The notes under the pieces: model-generated
Database searches by the model: none
Told to the model about the DNA's origin: nothing
The model's input: the letters and a program-made list of their open reading frames with translations, nothing else
Shown: positions 56,511 to 64,000 of the stretch, in pieces
Layout: each line of letters starts with the position of its first letter
How positions within the stretch are numbered: position 1 is the first letter of the stretch
NCBI RefSeq assembly: GCF_049532895.1
Contig: NZ_CP064031.1
Span: forward strand, 2,976,001-3,040,000
DNA from: Dyella_B acidisoli
GTDB lineage: Bacteria > Pseudomonadota > Gammaproteobacteria > Xanthomonadales > Rhodanobacteraceae
Length of the DNA stretch: 64,000 nt
Reading direction: 5' to 3'
Position numbers and translations under genes: made by a program

Positions 56511-57033
56511 TTCGGAAAAGAACATCAAACTCTTGTTTCTGGGCCCGCCCGGTTCCGGCAAGACCACGGCTATTCGCGCCATATCCGATACCCCCCCTGT
56601 GTCGTCGGAAGTGCCTGGAACGGATGTCCTACTCGATGGAAAAACCAGCACGACGGTGGCGTTCGACTACAGCACCATCCGCCTCAACCCGAACGAGACC
56701 CTGCACGTGTATGGCCTGCCCGGGCAGGAATATCTCGACTTCATGGGAGCGATCGTGGGTCCCGGTGCGCTTGGCGCCGTGTTGATGCTGGATGCTTCGT
56801 CGCAGACGCTGGCTCAGGATTGCCGCACGGCGGTCGAACAGATCGCGCGCATCGACCCGAACCTGCGCTTCGTGATCGGCATCAGCAAGACCGACCTCAC
56901 ACCCACGTTCTCGATGGAAACGATGTACGCGCTCGCACGGCGCATGAGCCTGTTCGTGCCGATCTTCTGCATTGATCCGCGCGATCCGGCGCAGGCCAGG
57001 CAATTGGTGCGCGCGTTGTTGTACGTGCTTTGA
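56503..57033 (+). CDS. MglA-like small GTPase
   Basis: 176 residues. Walker A/G1 G-P-P-G-S-G-K-T-T at 14-22 (Lys20), a switch I-like T-T-V-A-F-D-Y, G3 G-L-P-G-Q-E at 71-76 in place of D-x-x-G, and G4 S-K-T-D at 128-131 (in place of N-K-x-D). This is the MglA-type pattern. It probably cycles between GTP and GDP states under the roadblock protein and sets the location or activity of pili encoded next door. The last gene of the operon, it overlaps the previous one by 8 bp. Confidence 0.85.
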   Translation: MLDSEKNIKLLFLGPPGSGKTTAIRAISDTPPVSSEVPGTDVLLDGKTSTTVAFDYSTIRLNPNETLHVYGLPGQEYLDFMGAIVGPGALGAVLMLDASSQTLAQDCRTAVEQIARIDPNLRFVIGISKTDLTPTFSMETMYALARRMSLFVPIFCIDPRDPAQARQLVRALLYVL

Positions 57034-57052
57034 TGTGCGCTTGCGCGCACTC

Positions 57053-57078
57053 GTAGGTTGGGGTGCAAACTCCCAACA
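57053..57078. repeat. REP family A
   Basis: GTAGGTTGGGGTGCAAAC followed by TCCCAACA, one intact hairpin just after the GTPase gene. Confidence 0.8.
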
Positions 57079-57125
57079 GTTACGTAATGTCCAGCAACCC
57101 GATTTGGTGAAAGTTACCCATGTGG

Positions 57126-57208
57126 TCGTCATTCCCGCGAAAGCGGGAATCCATCTTGCTCCGATGCATCCGTGAAAATGGATTCCCGCTTTCGCGGGAA
57201 TGACGGCC
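57126..57208. repeat. REPIN of family B
   Basis: Two inverted arms (CGTCATTCCCGCGAAAGCGGG... and its complement) with the spacer GATGCATCCGTGAAAATG; third full copy in the window. Confidence 0.9.
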
Positions 57209-57324
57209 ATGAAGTAACGGCGATCCTCATGGCACAACATAAACGCACAAGTGTCTTGCTGCAAACAAACAATCATGGCAAGCGCAGCCTCTTACCGATC
57301 TGATGTAGCGAAGAAAGCTCCCCT

Positions 57325-57358
57325 TGCCATCATTCCCGCATGCGCGGAAATGACGGCA
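57325..57358. repeat. diverged single arm of REP family B
   Basis: CATCATTCCCGCA-TGCGCGGAAATGACGG, directly downstream of the AraC-type gene's stop codon. Confidence 0.65.
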
Positions 57359-57365
57359 CCTTGCA

Positions 57366-58412
57366 TCACGCCACTTGCGCCAGCACCACACCACGCTCCA
57401 GCTTGTAAGGCAGCTTGGAGCGATACTGGCTAGGCGATTCGCCCGTCCAGCGACGGAAGGCGCGCGTGAGATTGGCCGCATCGGAATAGCCGCGGCGGTT
57501 GGCAATCTCGTCGATCGTCATCGTGGTGTTCAGCACGTCGCGCAACACTTCCTGCTTGCGCGCTTCATCCACCAGCTGACGGAAGTTGAAACCGAGATGG
57601 CGCAGTTTGCGCTTCAAGGTGCGGCTGGACATGCACAGCGCCTGTGCCACTTCTTCCATACCCAGGTAGGTGCCGTCTTCGAGTGGCAACAGACCCTTGA
57701 TGCGCGCGATCAGGCAGTTGTTCTGGCCCAGTGCGATGCGTTCGCGCTCGCACTGCTGCTTGACCTGGGTCAGCACCAGCGAGTGCGCGGTCGGCAGCGG
57801 GAGGTCAAGGTAGACGCTAGGCATGCGCACCTGGCACAGCCCGGTGGAGAAACGCACCTTGGGCAGGCGGCCGGTGTAGGTCGAGGCATAGGACGGTTGA
57901 TCGTCCTTGAACCACATTTCTACGTCCGGCAATTCGCACTGCGTGAGCTGACTGGCCAAGCGGGCTGTCATGGTGGCCAGGCGTTCCAAGGAGCAGTTCC
58001 GCAACGGCGCACCCGGAGCCAGGTCCTGGACGTTCAGCTCGGCCAAGCCGTCATGTTCGTGCAGGTAGATGCAGAAACCGGTGGTGCGCACGTCCAGGTA
58101 GCCGGTCCACAACCGCAGCGCGTCGCGCAGGGTGCGGCAACTCATCAGCCCCAATCCCAGGACGCCGTGCCAGGTAAGTGTGCTGCGCAGACCCAATTCG
58201 AACCCTATTCCGGGATCGCCGGTCAGGCGCATGGCGTTTTCCAGCAAGGCAGAATCTTGCTGTGTGGTGAGACGCAGGTCCCCGTCCAACTGGGCCGAGC
58301 CGATGCCCGTATCAGCCAGCGTCAGGTCCCTGCTGATGTTCCGCTGCTCCAGGTATTCGAGCAGCCCAATCGCATATTCCGCGGAGACGTCGCCCCGGTA
58401 CCACTCGTTCAT
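57366..58412 (-). CDS. AraC family regulator with arabinose-binding-like N-domain
   Basis: 348 residues from M-N-E-W-Y-R-G, with GAGG 8 nt upstream. The N-terminal effector region (about 10-200) resembles the ArgR/OruR/VirF 'Arabinose_bd' group (G-F-E-L-G-L-R-S, H-G-V-L-G-L-G-L-M-S). The C-terminal double helix-turn-helix (about 245-340) has V-A-Q-A-L-C-M-S-S-R-T-L-K-R-K-L, T-I-D-E-I-A-N-R-R-G-Y-S-D-A-A-N-L-T-R-A-F-R-R-W-T-G-x-S-P. No regulated gene is adjacent, apart from an empty 400-bp region upstream, so the target is unknown. Confidence 0.92.
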   Translation of the reverse strand: MNEWYRGDVSAEYAIGLLEYLEQRNISRDLTLADTGIGSAQLDGDLRLTTQQDSALLENAMRLTGDPGIGFELGLRSTLTWHGVLGLGLMSCRTLRDALRLWTGYLDVRTTGFCIYLHEHDGLAELNVQDLAPGAPLRNCSLERLATMTARLASQLTQCELPDVEMWFKDDQPSYASTYTGRLPKVRFSTGLCQVRMPSVYLDLPLPTAHSLVLTQVKQQCERERIALGQNNCLIARIKGLLPLEDGTYLGMEEVAQALCMSSRTLKRKLRHLGFNFRQLVDEARKQEVLRDVLNTTMTIDEIANRRGYSDAANLTRAFRRWTGESPSQYRSKLPYKLERGVVLAQVA

Positions 58413-58816
58413 GTTCAGCCCTCGTCGTTCACCTTCGAGGGCGGCCGCCCCTGTGCGACCTGTCACCCTCGAAGACGGGGTGGATCATCGGGACGGGGTT
58501 GTCCACACGCATGCGGTTTGTCTGCGCGGGCCATGCTTTTGTTATGACAAGCTTTTATATCAATGAGTTAGATGCGTAAAAATCTGCCCTTAAACCGTTC
58601 TTTCATAGATGAAAAATGTCATCAGGCATCGCTGGTGATGTCTGGTGAGGACAAATGCCCGGGTATTTGCTGCCCCGTCACGCATCGTGAGGGGCCATAA
58701 ATGTGAACCGGGAGTACCTGGACTCCTGATGACAAGAGGCGGCCCGCTTTGACATGCACCCCTTCTTCTTTGTCTCAGATCGTCTCCCGACAGCCCCCCC
58801 CCCCCCTGCTTGCACG
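58413..58816. other. non-coding region upstream of the AraC-type gene
   Basis: No gene seen. Notable parts: an imperfect 18-bp palindrome CAAAT...ATTTG at 58652-58669, a stem GCCCCGTCACG-CAT-CGTGAGGGGC at 58672-58695, and a run of 13 C at 58794-58806 next to the palindromic element. The first two are possible operator or RNA structures. Confidence 0.45.
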
Positions 58817-59364
58817 TGATTAGCGTCTTGCCTCAGTTGGGCGTCTCGTTTGTTGGGGTATTGCCTGCGGCGCTTTCGGTCCCTAAAGGGCCCGAGTCAC
58901 TTTTCTTTGCTGGCCCAAAGAAAAGTAACCCAAAGAAATGGCCTCACAGGCTCATGGCATGGGGAAGGGAAAAGCCTGAACGTTTCTGGCTAGATAGGTG
59001 GTTGGTCGCCCAAGGTTCTACGCCCCCGCTATACCGCGAGGCGTCGAAGCGCTGAGGGACTTAAGGCAGATCTGCCAGACCTCGGCAAAGCTCAGCCCCT
59101 GAGTGGGCGTGCTTTAAGCCCTCAAGGTCTCGACGCCTCGCGGTATAGCGGCGCGGTAGAAGCTGGGCCCGCCATCGATCAAAGCAAGGCGACATCCTTC
59201 AGGCTTGTAACCTAGGCAATGCCATGAGCTCTTCAGGCCATTTCTTTGGGTTACTTTTCTTTGGGCCAGCAAAGAAAAGTGACTCGGGCGCCGACGGCGT
59301 CCGAAAGCGCCGCAGGCAATGCCCCCACACCACGACATACCCAGCCGAGGCAAGACGCTAATCA
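58817..59364. repeat. 548-bp imperfect palindromic element, copy 2
   Basis: The ends TGATTAGCGTCTTGCCTC and their complement, with the same inner order as 41096-41646: a variable small stem, the TTTCTTTG/CAAAGAAA hairpin, and GCTATACCGCGAGGCGTCG facing its complement. The two copies are clearly homologous but diverged at many positions. No gene. Confidence 0.85.
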
Positions 59365-59785
59365 GGTACAAGCAGGAGAGGAAGCAGCTCTTTGCACGAA
59401 TGAGATACCTATGCATACAGAGAGAGGCCAGCCACTCCATATATATGGTGAGGGTGCCCATGCAGACGGGCGGCCACGCCGAACAACGTCCCCGTGGCAC
59501 ATCTCGAAGAACGGCCCGTCATAACAGCAAAACGTCCCGACAAGCTAAGGGTGCACGCGGCGCCAGCTCGTAGACTGCGCACCATCCAACCGCTTCCCTG
59601 CATCCGCTCCGACATGGTGTTTCGCGGACTTCGTGTCACGAGTCGCAGGGAGCAGCCGTAAACGCTACATGATCTCCCCTCAGAGCCGGTTGGACTGGCG
59701 GGGCTGGCGAACGTCTTCCCGGCGTCGTCGGCCCCGTTTTTATTTGGGTGTCCCCCAAAACGCAATCGCGCCTCAGATGCGCAGG
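59365..59785. other. region without a confident gene
   Basis: About 420 bp between the palindromic element and a REP. A minus-strand frame (59409-59837) gives a Ser/Arg/Gly-rich translation (S-P-A-S-P-T-G-S-E-G-R-S, R-N-T-M-S-E-R-M-Q-G-S-G-W) that vaguely recalls translations of repeated or phage-derived DNA in related bacteria. It runs into the repeats on both sides and I do not accept it as a gene. It may be a relic. Confidence 0.3.
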
Positions 59786-59845
59786 CTGGGATAACAACCC
59801 CAGCGTGCTTTGCGGTTTCCCGATGCTGGGATTTCATCCCAGCCT
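59786..59845. repeat. diverged REP-type palindrome interrupted by IS110 copy 2
   Basis: Two arms, GGCTGGGATAACAACCCCAGC and GATGCTGGGATTTCATCCCAGCCT, the second ending exactly at the insertion sequence. After the element the sequence continues ACC, restoring CCCAGCCT-ACC. Confidence 0.75.
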
Positions 59846-59863
59846 ATGTATGGACTCGCCCCC

Positions 59864-60085
59864 TTCGTCAACCGCTTTTTTCATCCCCGAATGCCGGCTG
59901 CATCTATGTATGAGGCCTCACCAAGGTGGCAAGGTGTGCCACGGGCCATCATCGTGTGAGCTCGCGCTAGGCCGATTACGTGAAGACCTCAAGGGCCGGT
60001 AGGCTGGTAGGCTTGTCTGCGCGACGGTCTGACCTGGGTTCGAAGATATCCAGCAGCGGTTGAGCGATTCGCTCGGGGAAAAGCG
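59864..60085 (-). ncRNA. predicted bridge RNA of the IS110 element, copy 2
   Basis: The same non-coding end as in copy 1. The guide-like CCAGCCTACC segment (60007-59998) matches this copy's own target perfectly (CCAGCCT-ACC). The nine-base repeat of the element end lies at 59904-59912. Confidence 0.55.
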
Positions 60086-61138
60086 TCAACACGACATAGC
60101 CGCCTCCGTGTGATAGTCACCCTCTTGGGTCAGCATGGCCCACACCACGCGCACGTTGTGGTTGGCCACGCGCACCGCCGCGCCTTTTGCACCATGGCGT
60201 TCTTGCCAGTGTCGGATGCGGCATGAGAGGGCATCGGTGGCGTCCTTACGCAGGTGTTGCACCAACGAATGAGCCCCTTCCATGAACAAGCTACGTAAAT
60301 ACGCATCACCACGTCGACTCATCTTGCCCAGGTGGGTGCGTCCACCGGTGCTGTGCTGCTCGGGCACCACACCCAAATAGGCAGCGCAGTAGCGACTGTT
60401 CTTGAAGCGGGCCGGATCGAGCCCTTTGCCAACGATCGCGGTGGCGGTGATCGGGCCGATACCCGGAATCGTGCACAAACGCCGAGCCGTTGCATCACTG
60501 CGAACCCGTGCCTTCAGGCATTCGGCGACCTTGTCGATACGTGCGCTCAGGCTGTGCCATTCGCTCACCCACTCCTCGACCAGCCCTCTCACGGCATCCG
60601 GTACGGGGCACGCTCCACGCAAGACCTGATCGGCCAGCGCGTTCAGTGCGGTGGCTCCGCGTCCGGCCGCCCAACCTTGCTCCAGTAGCACGCTGCGCAA
60701 CTGGTTGCACACCCGCGTGCGTCGGCTCACCCAGCCTGCACGTGCCCGGTGCTGCGCTTGCAGGGCCAACTGCTCCACCGTCTTGACCGGCACCGCGTGA
60801 ATGTCGCCATCGTGCATAGCACGCAAGATGGCGCGCGCATCATTGAGGTCGTTCTTCATGCGATGGCCGTGTGCCTTCACGCTGTTGGCCGGCAGAACCT
60901 TCACGCGGATGCCACGCGCCAGCAAACGACGGGCCCACGCTTGGGCACCTGGGCCGGTTTCCATGCCCACGCACATCGGCGCATTCAGTCGATCAAGGAA
61001 GCTTTCAAAGGCTTTGCGCGAACCAATGCGCCGGTGCCAGCACTCTTGTCCGAACCGATCGGCCGCCACAACTTCGAACACATGCTTGGCCAGATCGATG
61101 GCCAACTCAGCCGCTTCATTGGGAGTACGCTGTTTCAT
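60086..61138 (-). CDS. IS110 family transposase (IS1111-like), copy 2
   Basis: 350 residues, identical in translation to the protein at 28454-29506: DEDD residues Asp15, Glu60, Asp97 and Asp100 and the H-S-T-G-G serine region are intact. The ATG at 61138 has the same GAGG ribosome site. It catalyses bridge-RNA-guided recombination of the circular element. Its intactness means either copy could supply transposase for both. Confidence 0.95.
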   Translation of the reverse strand: MKQRTPNEAAELAIDLAKHVFEVVAADRFGQECWHRRIGSRKAFESFLDRLNAPMCVGMETGPGAQAWARRLLARGIRVKVLPANSVKAHGHRMKNDLNDARAILRAMHDGDIHAVPVKTVEQLALQAQHRARAGWVSRRTRVCNQLRSVLLEQGWAAGRGATALNALADQVLRGACPVPDAVRGLVEEWVSEWHSLSARIDKVAECLKARVRSDATARRLCTIPGIGPITATAIVGKGLDPARFKNSRYCAAYLGVVPEQHSTGGRTHLGKMSRRGDAYLRSLFMEGAHSLVQHLRKDATDALSCRIRHWQERHGAKGAAVRVANHNVRVVWAMLTQEGDYHTEAAMSC

Positions 61139-61250
61139 GGACTCGCCCTCGCTCGTTACAGAACGGTGGATAGTTTTACTCTCCACCGCTGGCCCATGAG
61201 GCCTTATTTAGCGCGGGGGCGAGTCCATGTAATTACCCAACCACGACTCC

Positions 61251-61288
61251 AAAAAAATTCCCTCCCCTGCTACGCGCAGGAGAGGGAA
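61251..61288 (-). terminator. intrinsic terminator of the polygalacturonase gene
   Basis: A 13-bp stem with one mismatch (61258-61270 with 61276-61288), followed on the minus strand by a run of seven T (61257-61251). It lies about 20 bp after the stop codon. Confidence 0.88.
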
Positions 61289-61309
61289 CCGGAGCAAACA
61301 CTATGCGAG

Positions 61310-62947
61310 TTAGATCGGCGAATTCGCCGACACGCTGCTGTACTTCACAAACGCGTTGCTGCAATCCACCGGCGCCGGACTTTGGGTAACGGAATCGACG
61401 AACGTCACACCGCCGCCATGCTGCTGTTCCAACTCCTGCGCAAAGCTCACCGTACCCGGGCCGAAGGTGAAGGTGGTGTTGGCCGGCAAGACGCTCGGGC
61501 TACCGTCATGCCCCTTCATGGAGGCCTTCGGCTGCGCGCCGTCGAACTGCACGTTGTTCAGCGCAATCTGCAGCGGATACTTGGCGTATGCGGCGAATAT
61601 CGCCTCGCCACCACCGTACGCGGCGCTACCCATGTCATGGAAGCCGGTAACCGTGATGTTGCGGAACGAGGGATATTTCGTCTTGGTCTTGGCCGCGCTG
61701 TAGAACGCGTCGAATACCAGCGGTTGACGTACATTGCGCACGCATACGCCCTGATAGGTCACGCCGCTCACCAAACCGCCGCGTGTCGCATCCGACTTGA
61801 TGCGAATGCCCACGCTCTCTGAGCTGTCATGGCCGTCCACGACAAGATCTTCCACCGTCATGTCGCTCACACCGGTATTGGTCTCGCTGCCGATCGACAG
61901 GCCGTGGCCGTAGTACAGATGGTTGTGCGCAAACATCAGGTGCTGAGAGCCCGAACCGGAGCCGGCCTTCACCGCCACATGGTCGTCGCCGGTGCTGATG
62001 TACGAATAGGCCATCAGCACATGACTCGACTCGCCCGGATCGAAGCCGTCGGTGTTCTTCACTGTTTCAGGCGTGAAGCACGTCGCATAGGTTCCATTTA
62101 CCGTATCCGGCGTGGTGCCCTCGGCGCACGCGTAGCCCGGCTGGGTGTAGGCAAGGCTCGGCGTAAGAATCTTGATACCCCACGCAGTGATGCCGTCCAG
62201 GCCATCGAACACGAGATGGAAATTCGGCGAGTTCTGGAACGTCACGCCGTACAGTGTGAAGTTGCTGCCACCGTTGACGTCGAGCAGGCGCGGATTGTGC
62301 TGTGTAACTTTGGACGAGAGCTTGGTCTGATAGGCGACGTCCCACCATGTCTTCGAACCAGCGTTGTCGCCTGTGGTCAGCACGCTGCCGCCGCGACCGT
62401 CGATCACGCCTTCACCGACAATGCCACTGTTCACGAGGTGATTACCGCTGATCAGTGGGTAGCAGGAATCTTTGCTGTTGGTATTGGCGATACCACACAG
62501 GCCAAGACCACTGTCGTAATCGGCAGGATTGCGCGAAGCAAACACCGTCACGCCCTTGTCGATCCACAGCGTTACGCCGGACTTCAAAGTGATTGGCCCA
62601 GTCAGCAAGCCCGATTCACCATGGCTGCCGACGACTAGCTTCACGGCCTCACCAACCGGGCAATGGTCGATGGCGCTCTGGATAGCCGTGGTATCCGGTG
62701 CCGACGTGGTCGGATCAGCATCGACCGAGGCATCGAGCAAGCCGTTCACCGGTTTCTGCGTTGCAGGAACGGCTTTGCATACCGCGCTGGCGACCGGCAG
62801 CGATGGTTCGTTGATCGTGCCCCAGGACGTCTGCACGCTGGAGGACGAAGTGGTCGTTGCGGCGAAAGCCGTGGCGAACATCATCGTGCCCAACGTGGCG
62901 CATACCGCGCGGGACAACACTTTCTGCGATAGGGATTTTGCTTTCAT
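61310..62947 (-). CDS. secreted polygalacturonase (glycoside hydrolase family 28)
   Basis: 545 residues from M-K-A-K-S-L-S-Q-K, with GGAG 6 nt upstream; a longer frame has no support. Signal peptide at about 1-30 (ends A-F-A-A-T). The right-handed beta-helix carries all GH28 catalytic signatures: N-T-D at 298-300, G-D-D at 320-322, G-H-G at 347-349 and R-I-K at 382-384. It hydrolyses the galacturonan backbone of pectin, which suggests contact with plant material. It is monocistronic: a terminator follows, and a long promoter region precedes it. It lies directly beside an insertion sequence, but its codon use seems ordinary. Confidence 0.93.
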   Translation of the reverse strand: MKAKSLSQKVLSRAVCATLGTMMFATAFAATTTSSSSVQTSWGTINEPSLPVASAVCKAVPATQKPVNGLLDASVDADPTTSAPDTTAIQSAIDHCPVGEAVKLVVGSHGESGLLTGPITLKSGVTLWIDKGVTVFASRNPADYDSGLGLCGIANTNSKDSCYPLISGNHLVNSGIVGEGVIDGRGGSVLTTGDNAGSKTWWDVAYQTKLSSKVTQHNPRLLDVNGGSNFTLYGVTFQNSPNFHLVFDGLDGITAWGIKILTPSLAYTQPGYACAEGTTPDTVNGTYATCFTPETVKNTDGFDPGESSHVLMAYSYISTGDDHVAVKAGSGSGSQHLMFAHNHLYYGHGLSIGSETNTGVSDMTVEDLVVDGHDSSESVGIRIKSDATRGGLVSGVTYQGVCVRNVRQPLVFDAFYSAAKTKTKYPSFRNITVTGFHDMGSAAYGGGEAIFAAYAKYPLQIALNNVQFDGAQPKASMKGHDGSPSVLPANTTFTFGPGTVSFAQELEQQHGGGVTFVDSVTQSPAPVDCSNAFVKYSSVSANSPI

Positions 62948-63533
62948 GCAATGCTCCGTGGATAAAACTTCGATTGAAACAACAAACACCCGTTTCTCTT
63001 ATTCACCGCAGGAAGAAGGGAAAAATGTCATGCACGTTCGCCCACAATGACTCATGCATTACAAAACCATTTCACACACATGCGTAACGAACAATGCCTT
63101 GTCTGTTCATGACCAACGTGCGCGCGCAGCCACATCGGCGCTCGTGCGCAATGGCACACGCGCCATGTATTTACCCCTTTTCCCCTGATATAGCGATGCT
63201 GCGAACCGTGTCGTTGTCTGTGCGCATTTATCAGCGCAACACCACGATCGCTTGCTGCGAATAATATTAAGTGCAATAGCGCTAACGTTTGTTGATGACT
63301 CTCATAGATTCAACAACGTCATGCTTATCACTTTCTCGCAGCACCGCTCTGAAATGACTGTACAACCGAAGTGCTATCGATCTTCTGCTTAAAAAATGCA
63401 AACTGCATTGACGCGCAACTTGTCATGAGCGTTACCGACTGGCCTTTCATAACAAGCCGCTATGCGGAAAGCCGTCACACGCGCAGCGGCGAGTGACGGC
63501 TACAGTACCGCCCGGTAATAATGCCGGCTTCAA
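62948..63533. promoter_or_regulatory. AT-rich upstream region of the polygalacturonase gene
   Basis: 586 bp without a believable gene, more AT-rich than its surroundings from about 63240 to 63420. It must hold the polygalacturonase promoter and probably regulatory sites; I cannot define them. A stem GCCGTCAC...GTGACGGC lies at 63471-63500. Confidence 0.4.
63471..63500 (-). terminator. hairpin downstream of the SgcJ/EcaC-like gene
   Basis: An 8-bp perfect stem (63471-63478 with 63493-63500), followed on the minus strand by TTTCC only, so a moderate terminator candidate. Confidence 0.5.
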
Positions 63534-64000
63534 TCACTCAGGCATCATCGACGAATGGTGATTCATGATCTTCCATTCGCCGTTGATCTTCTCGTAGACG
63601 TAGGTATAGCGTGCGTGCACTTTCTGCACCTTGCCTTCCTTCGTCAGCGTGAAGGTATAAACGCCGGTGTCGAGCGCGGCATCGTCGGCCAGGAAACGGA
63701 TTTCCCGGTAATTGATGACTGCCTGCGGCTTCATCTTCAAAAATTTGACGAAGTAATCCTTGATGGCAGCCGGCGTGACGCGAACCTCGTTCGAAACCGT
63801 CGGCTCCAGCACGCCATTCGACGCATACAACGCAACCACCTTGTCGGCATCACCCGTGGCAAGCGTCGCGTTCCAGCGATCGAATAGCGCAGCAATTTCC
63901 GCTTCGCGCGGATCGGTCGGCGCAGCGGCAACCTGGCTGTATAGCTTTGGGATTGCAGCGTCTTTGGCAAATGCGGCGGTGCTGAAAAGCAATGCCAACG
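63534..64000 (-). CDS. SgcJ/EcaC-like (CaMKII association-domain) secreted protein, 5' end outside window
   Basis: At least 154 residues. The visible N-terminus (A-L-L-F-S-T-A-A-F-A-K) is the end of a signal peptide, so the true start probably lies beyond the window. The rest is an NTF2-like fold of the SgcJ/EcaC family: I-A-A-L-F-D-R-W-N-A-T-L-A-T-G-D-A-D-K-V-V-A-L-Y-A and, near the end, H-A-R-Y-T-Y-V-Y-E-K-I-N-G-E-W-K-I-M-N-H-H-S-S. These domains are small ligand-binding or oligomerising modules; no specific reaction can be given. Confidence 0.85.
   Translation of the reverse strand, partial: LALLFSTAAFAKDAAIPKLYSQVAAAPTDPREAEIAALFDRWNATLATGDADKVVALYASNGVLEPTVSNEVRVTPAAIKDYFVKFLKMKPQAVINYREIRFLADDAALDTGVYTFTLTKEGKVQKVHARYTYVYEKINGEWKIMNHHSSMMPE

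Larger units (their letters stand above)
59846..61234 (-). mobile_element. IS110 family (IS1111-like) insertion sequence, copy 2
   Basis: Matches 28214-29602 throughout (offset 31632), including subterminal inverted repeats at 59850-59863 and 61215-61228 and the same orientation. Inserted after CCAGCCT of a palindrome. The lack of visible differences points to recent transposition, and the pair gives 1.39 kb of direct repeat across 32 kb. Confidence 0.88.

Noticed and set aside
54636..56651. 671-codon open frame on the minus strand
   Set aside because: It lies antisense to three well-supported plus-strand genes (roadblock, 315-aa protein, GTPase), is Arg/His/Gln-rich without any domain, and reflects high GC content.
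59409..59837. 142-codon minus-strand frame as a phage-type protein
   Set aside because: It gives only a vague resemblance to translations of repeated DNA, runs into the REP and palindromic element, and has no start signals.

Overview
The window looks like chromosomal DNA of a GC-rich gammaproteobacterium, most likely a member of the Lysobacterales/Xanthomonadales such as a Rhodanobacteraceae (Dyella/Luteibacter-like). The basis is the folC-dedD-cvpA-purF order, the type IV pilin cluster beside an MglA-like GTPase, the paired ToxR-like/TPR regulators and the dense REP/REPIN-type palindromes between genes. The lineage is an inference; no rRNA or other strong marker is present.

Left third (1-28 kb): a polymorphic-toxin locus on the minus strand. 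One reading frame of about 24 kb encodes an 8005-residue YD-repeat protein. It has a recognisable start module, thousands of residues of YD repeats (including about 20 copies of a 72-80-residue composite unit and a 2400-bp tandem duplication), two lectin-like modules, a LysM domain, a hydrophobic stretch, a 353-residue 'neck' and a 147-residue variable C-terminus. A translationally coupled immunity candidate and a terminator follow. Downstream lie a 260-bp remnant of a different C-terminus, a hairpin array, a RAYT-type transposase gene and a complete orphan cassette: a 1060-bp copy of the neck, a nuclease-like C-terminus and its YezG/DUF600-type immunity gene. The order records a cassette replacement bounded by a 6-bp repeat (TGGAAC).

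Middle (28-44 kb): an IS110/IS1111-type insertion sequence with a predicted bridge RNA, a MocR regulator divergent from an outer-membrane barrel gene, a DUF455 ferritin-like gene, the folC-dedD-cvpA-purF operon, a stomatin/NfeD operon and a cytochrome c-fused sugar dehydrogenase. A 550-bp palindromic repeat and several REP families separate them.

Right (44-64 kb): two tandem 788-residue winged-helix/TPR transmembrane regulators; a minor-pilin operon pilE-fimT-pilV-pilW-pilX with an oversized pilX; a divergent three-gene roadblock/unknown/GTPase module that may control pili; an AraC regulator; a second palindromic element; a second identical IS110 copy; a GH28 polygalacturonase; and the 3' part of an SgcJ/EcaC-like secreted protein.

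Most striking points: the C-terminal cassette exchange with its empty site still visible, the giant YD-repeat protein itself, and the IS110 copies whose non-coding end carries short matches to both the REP target and the element's own end, as expected of a bridge RNA.
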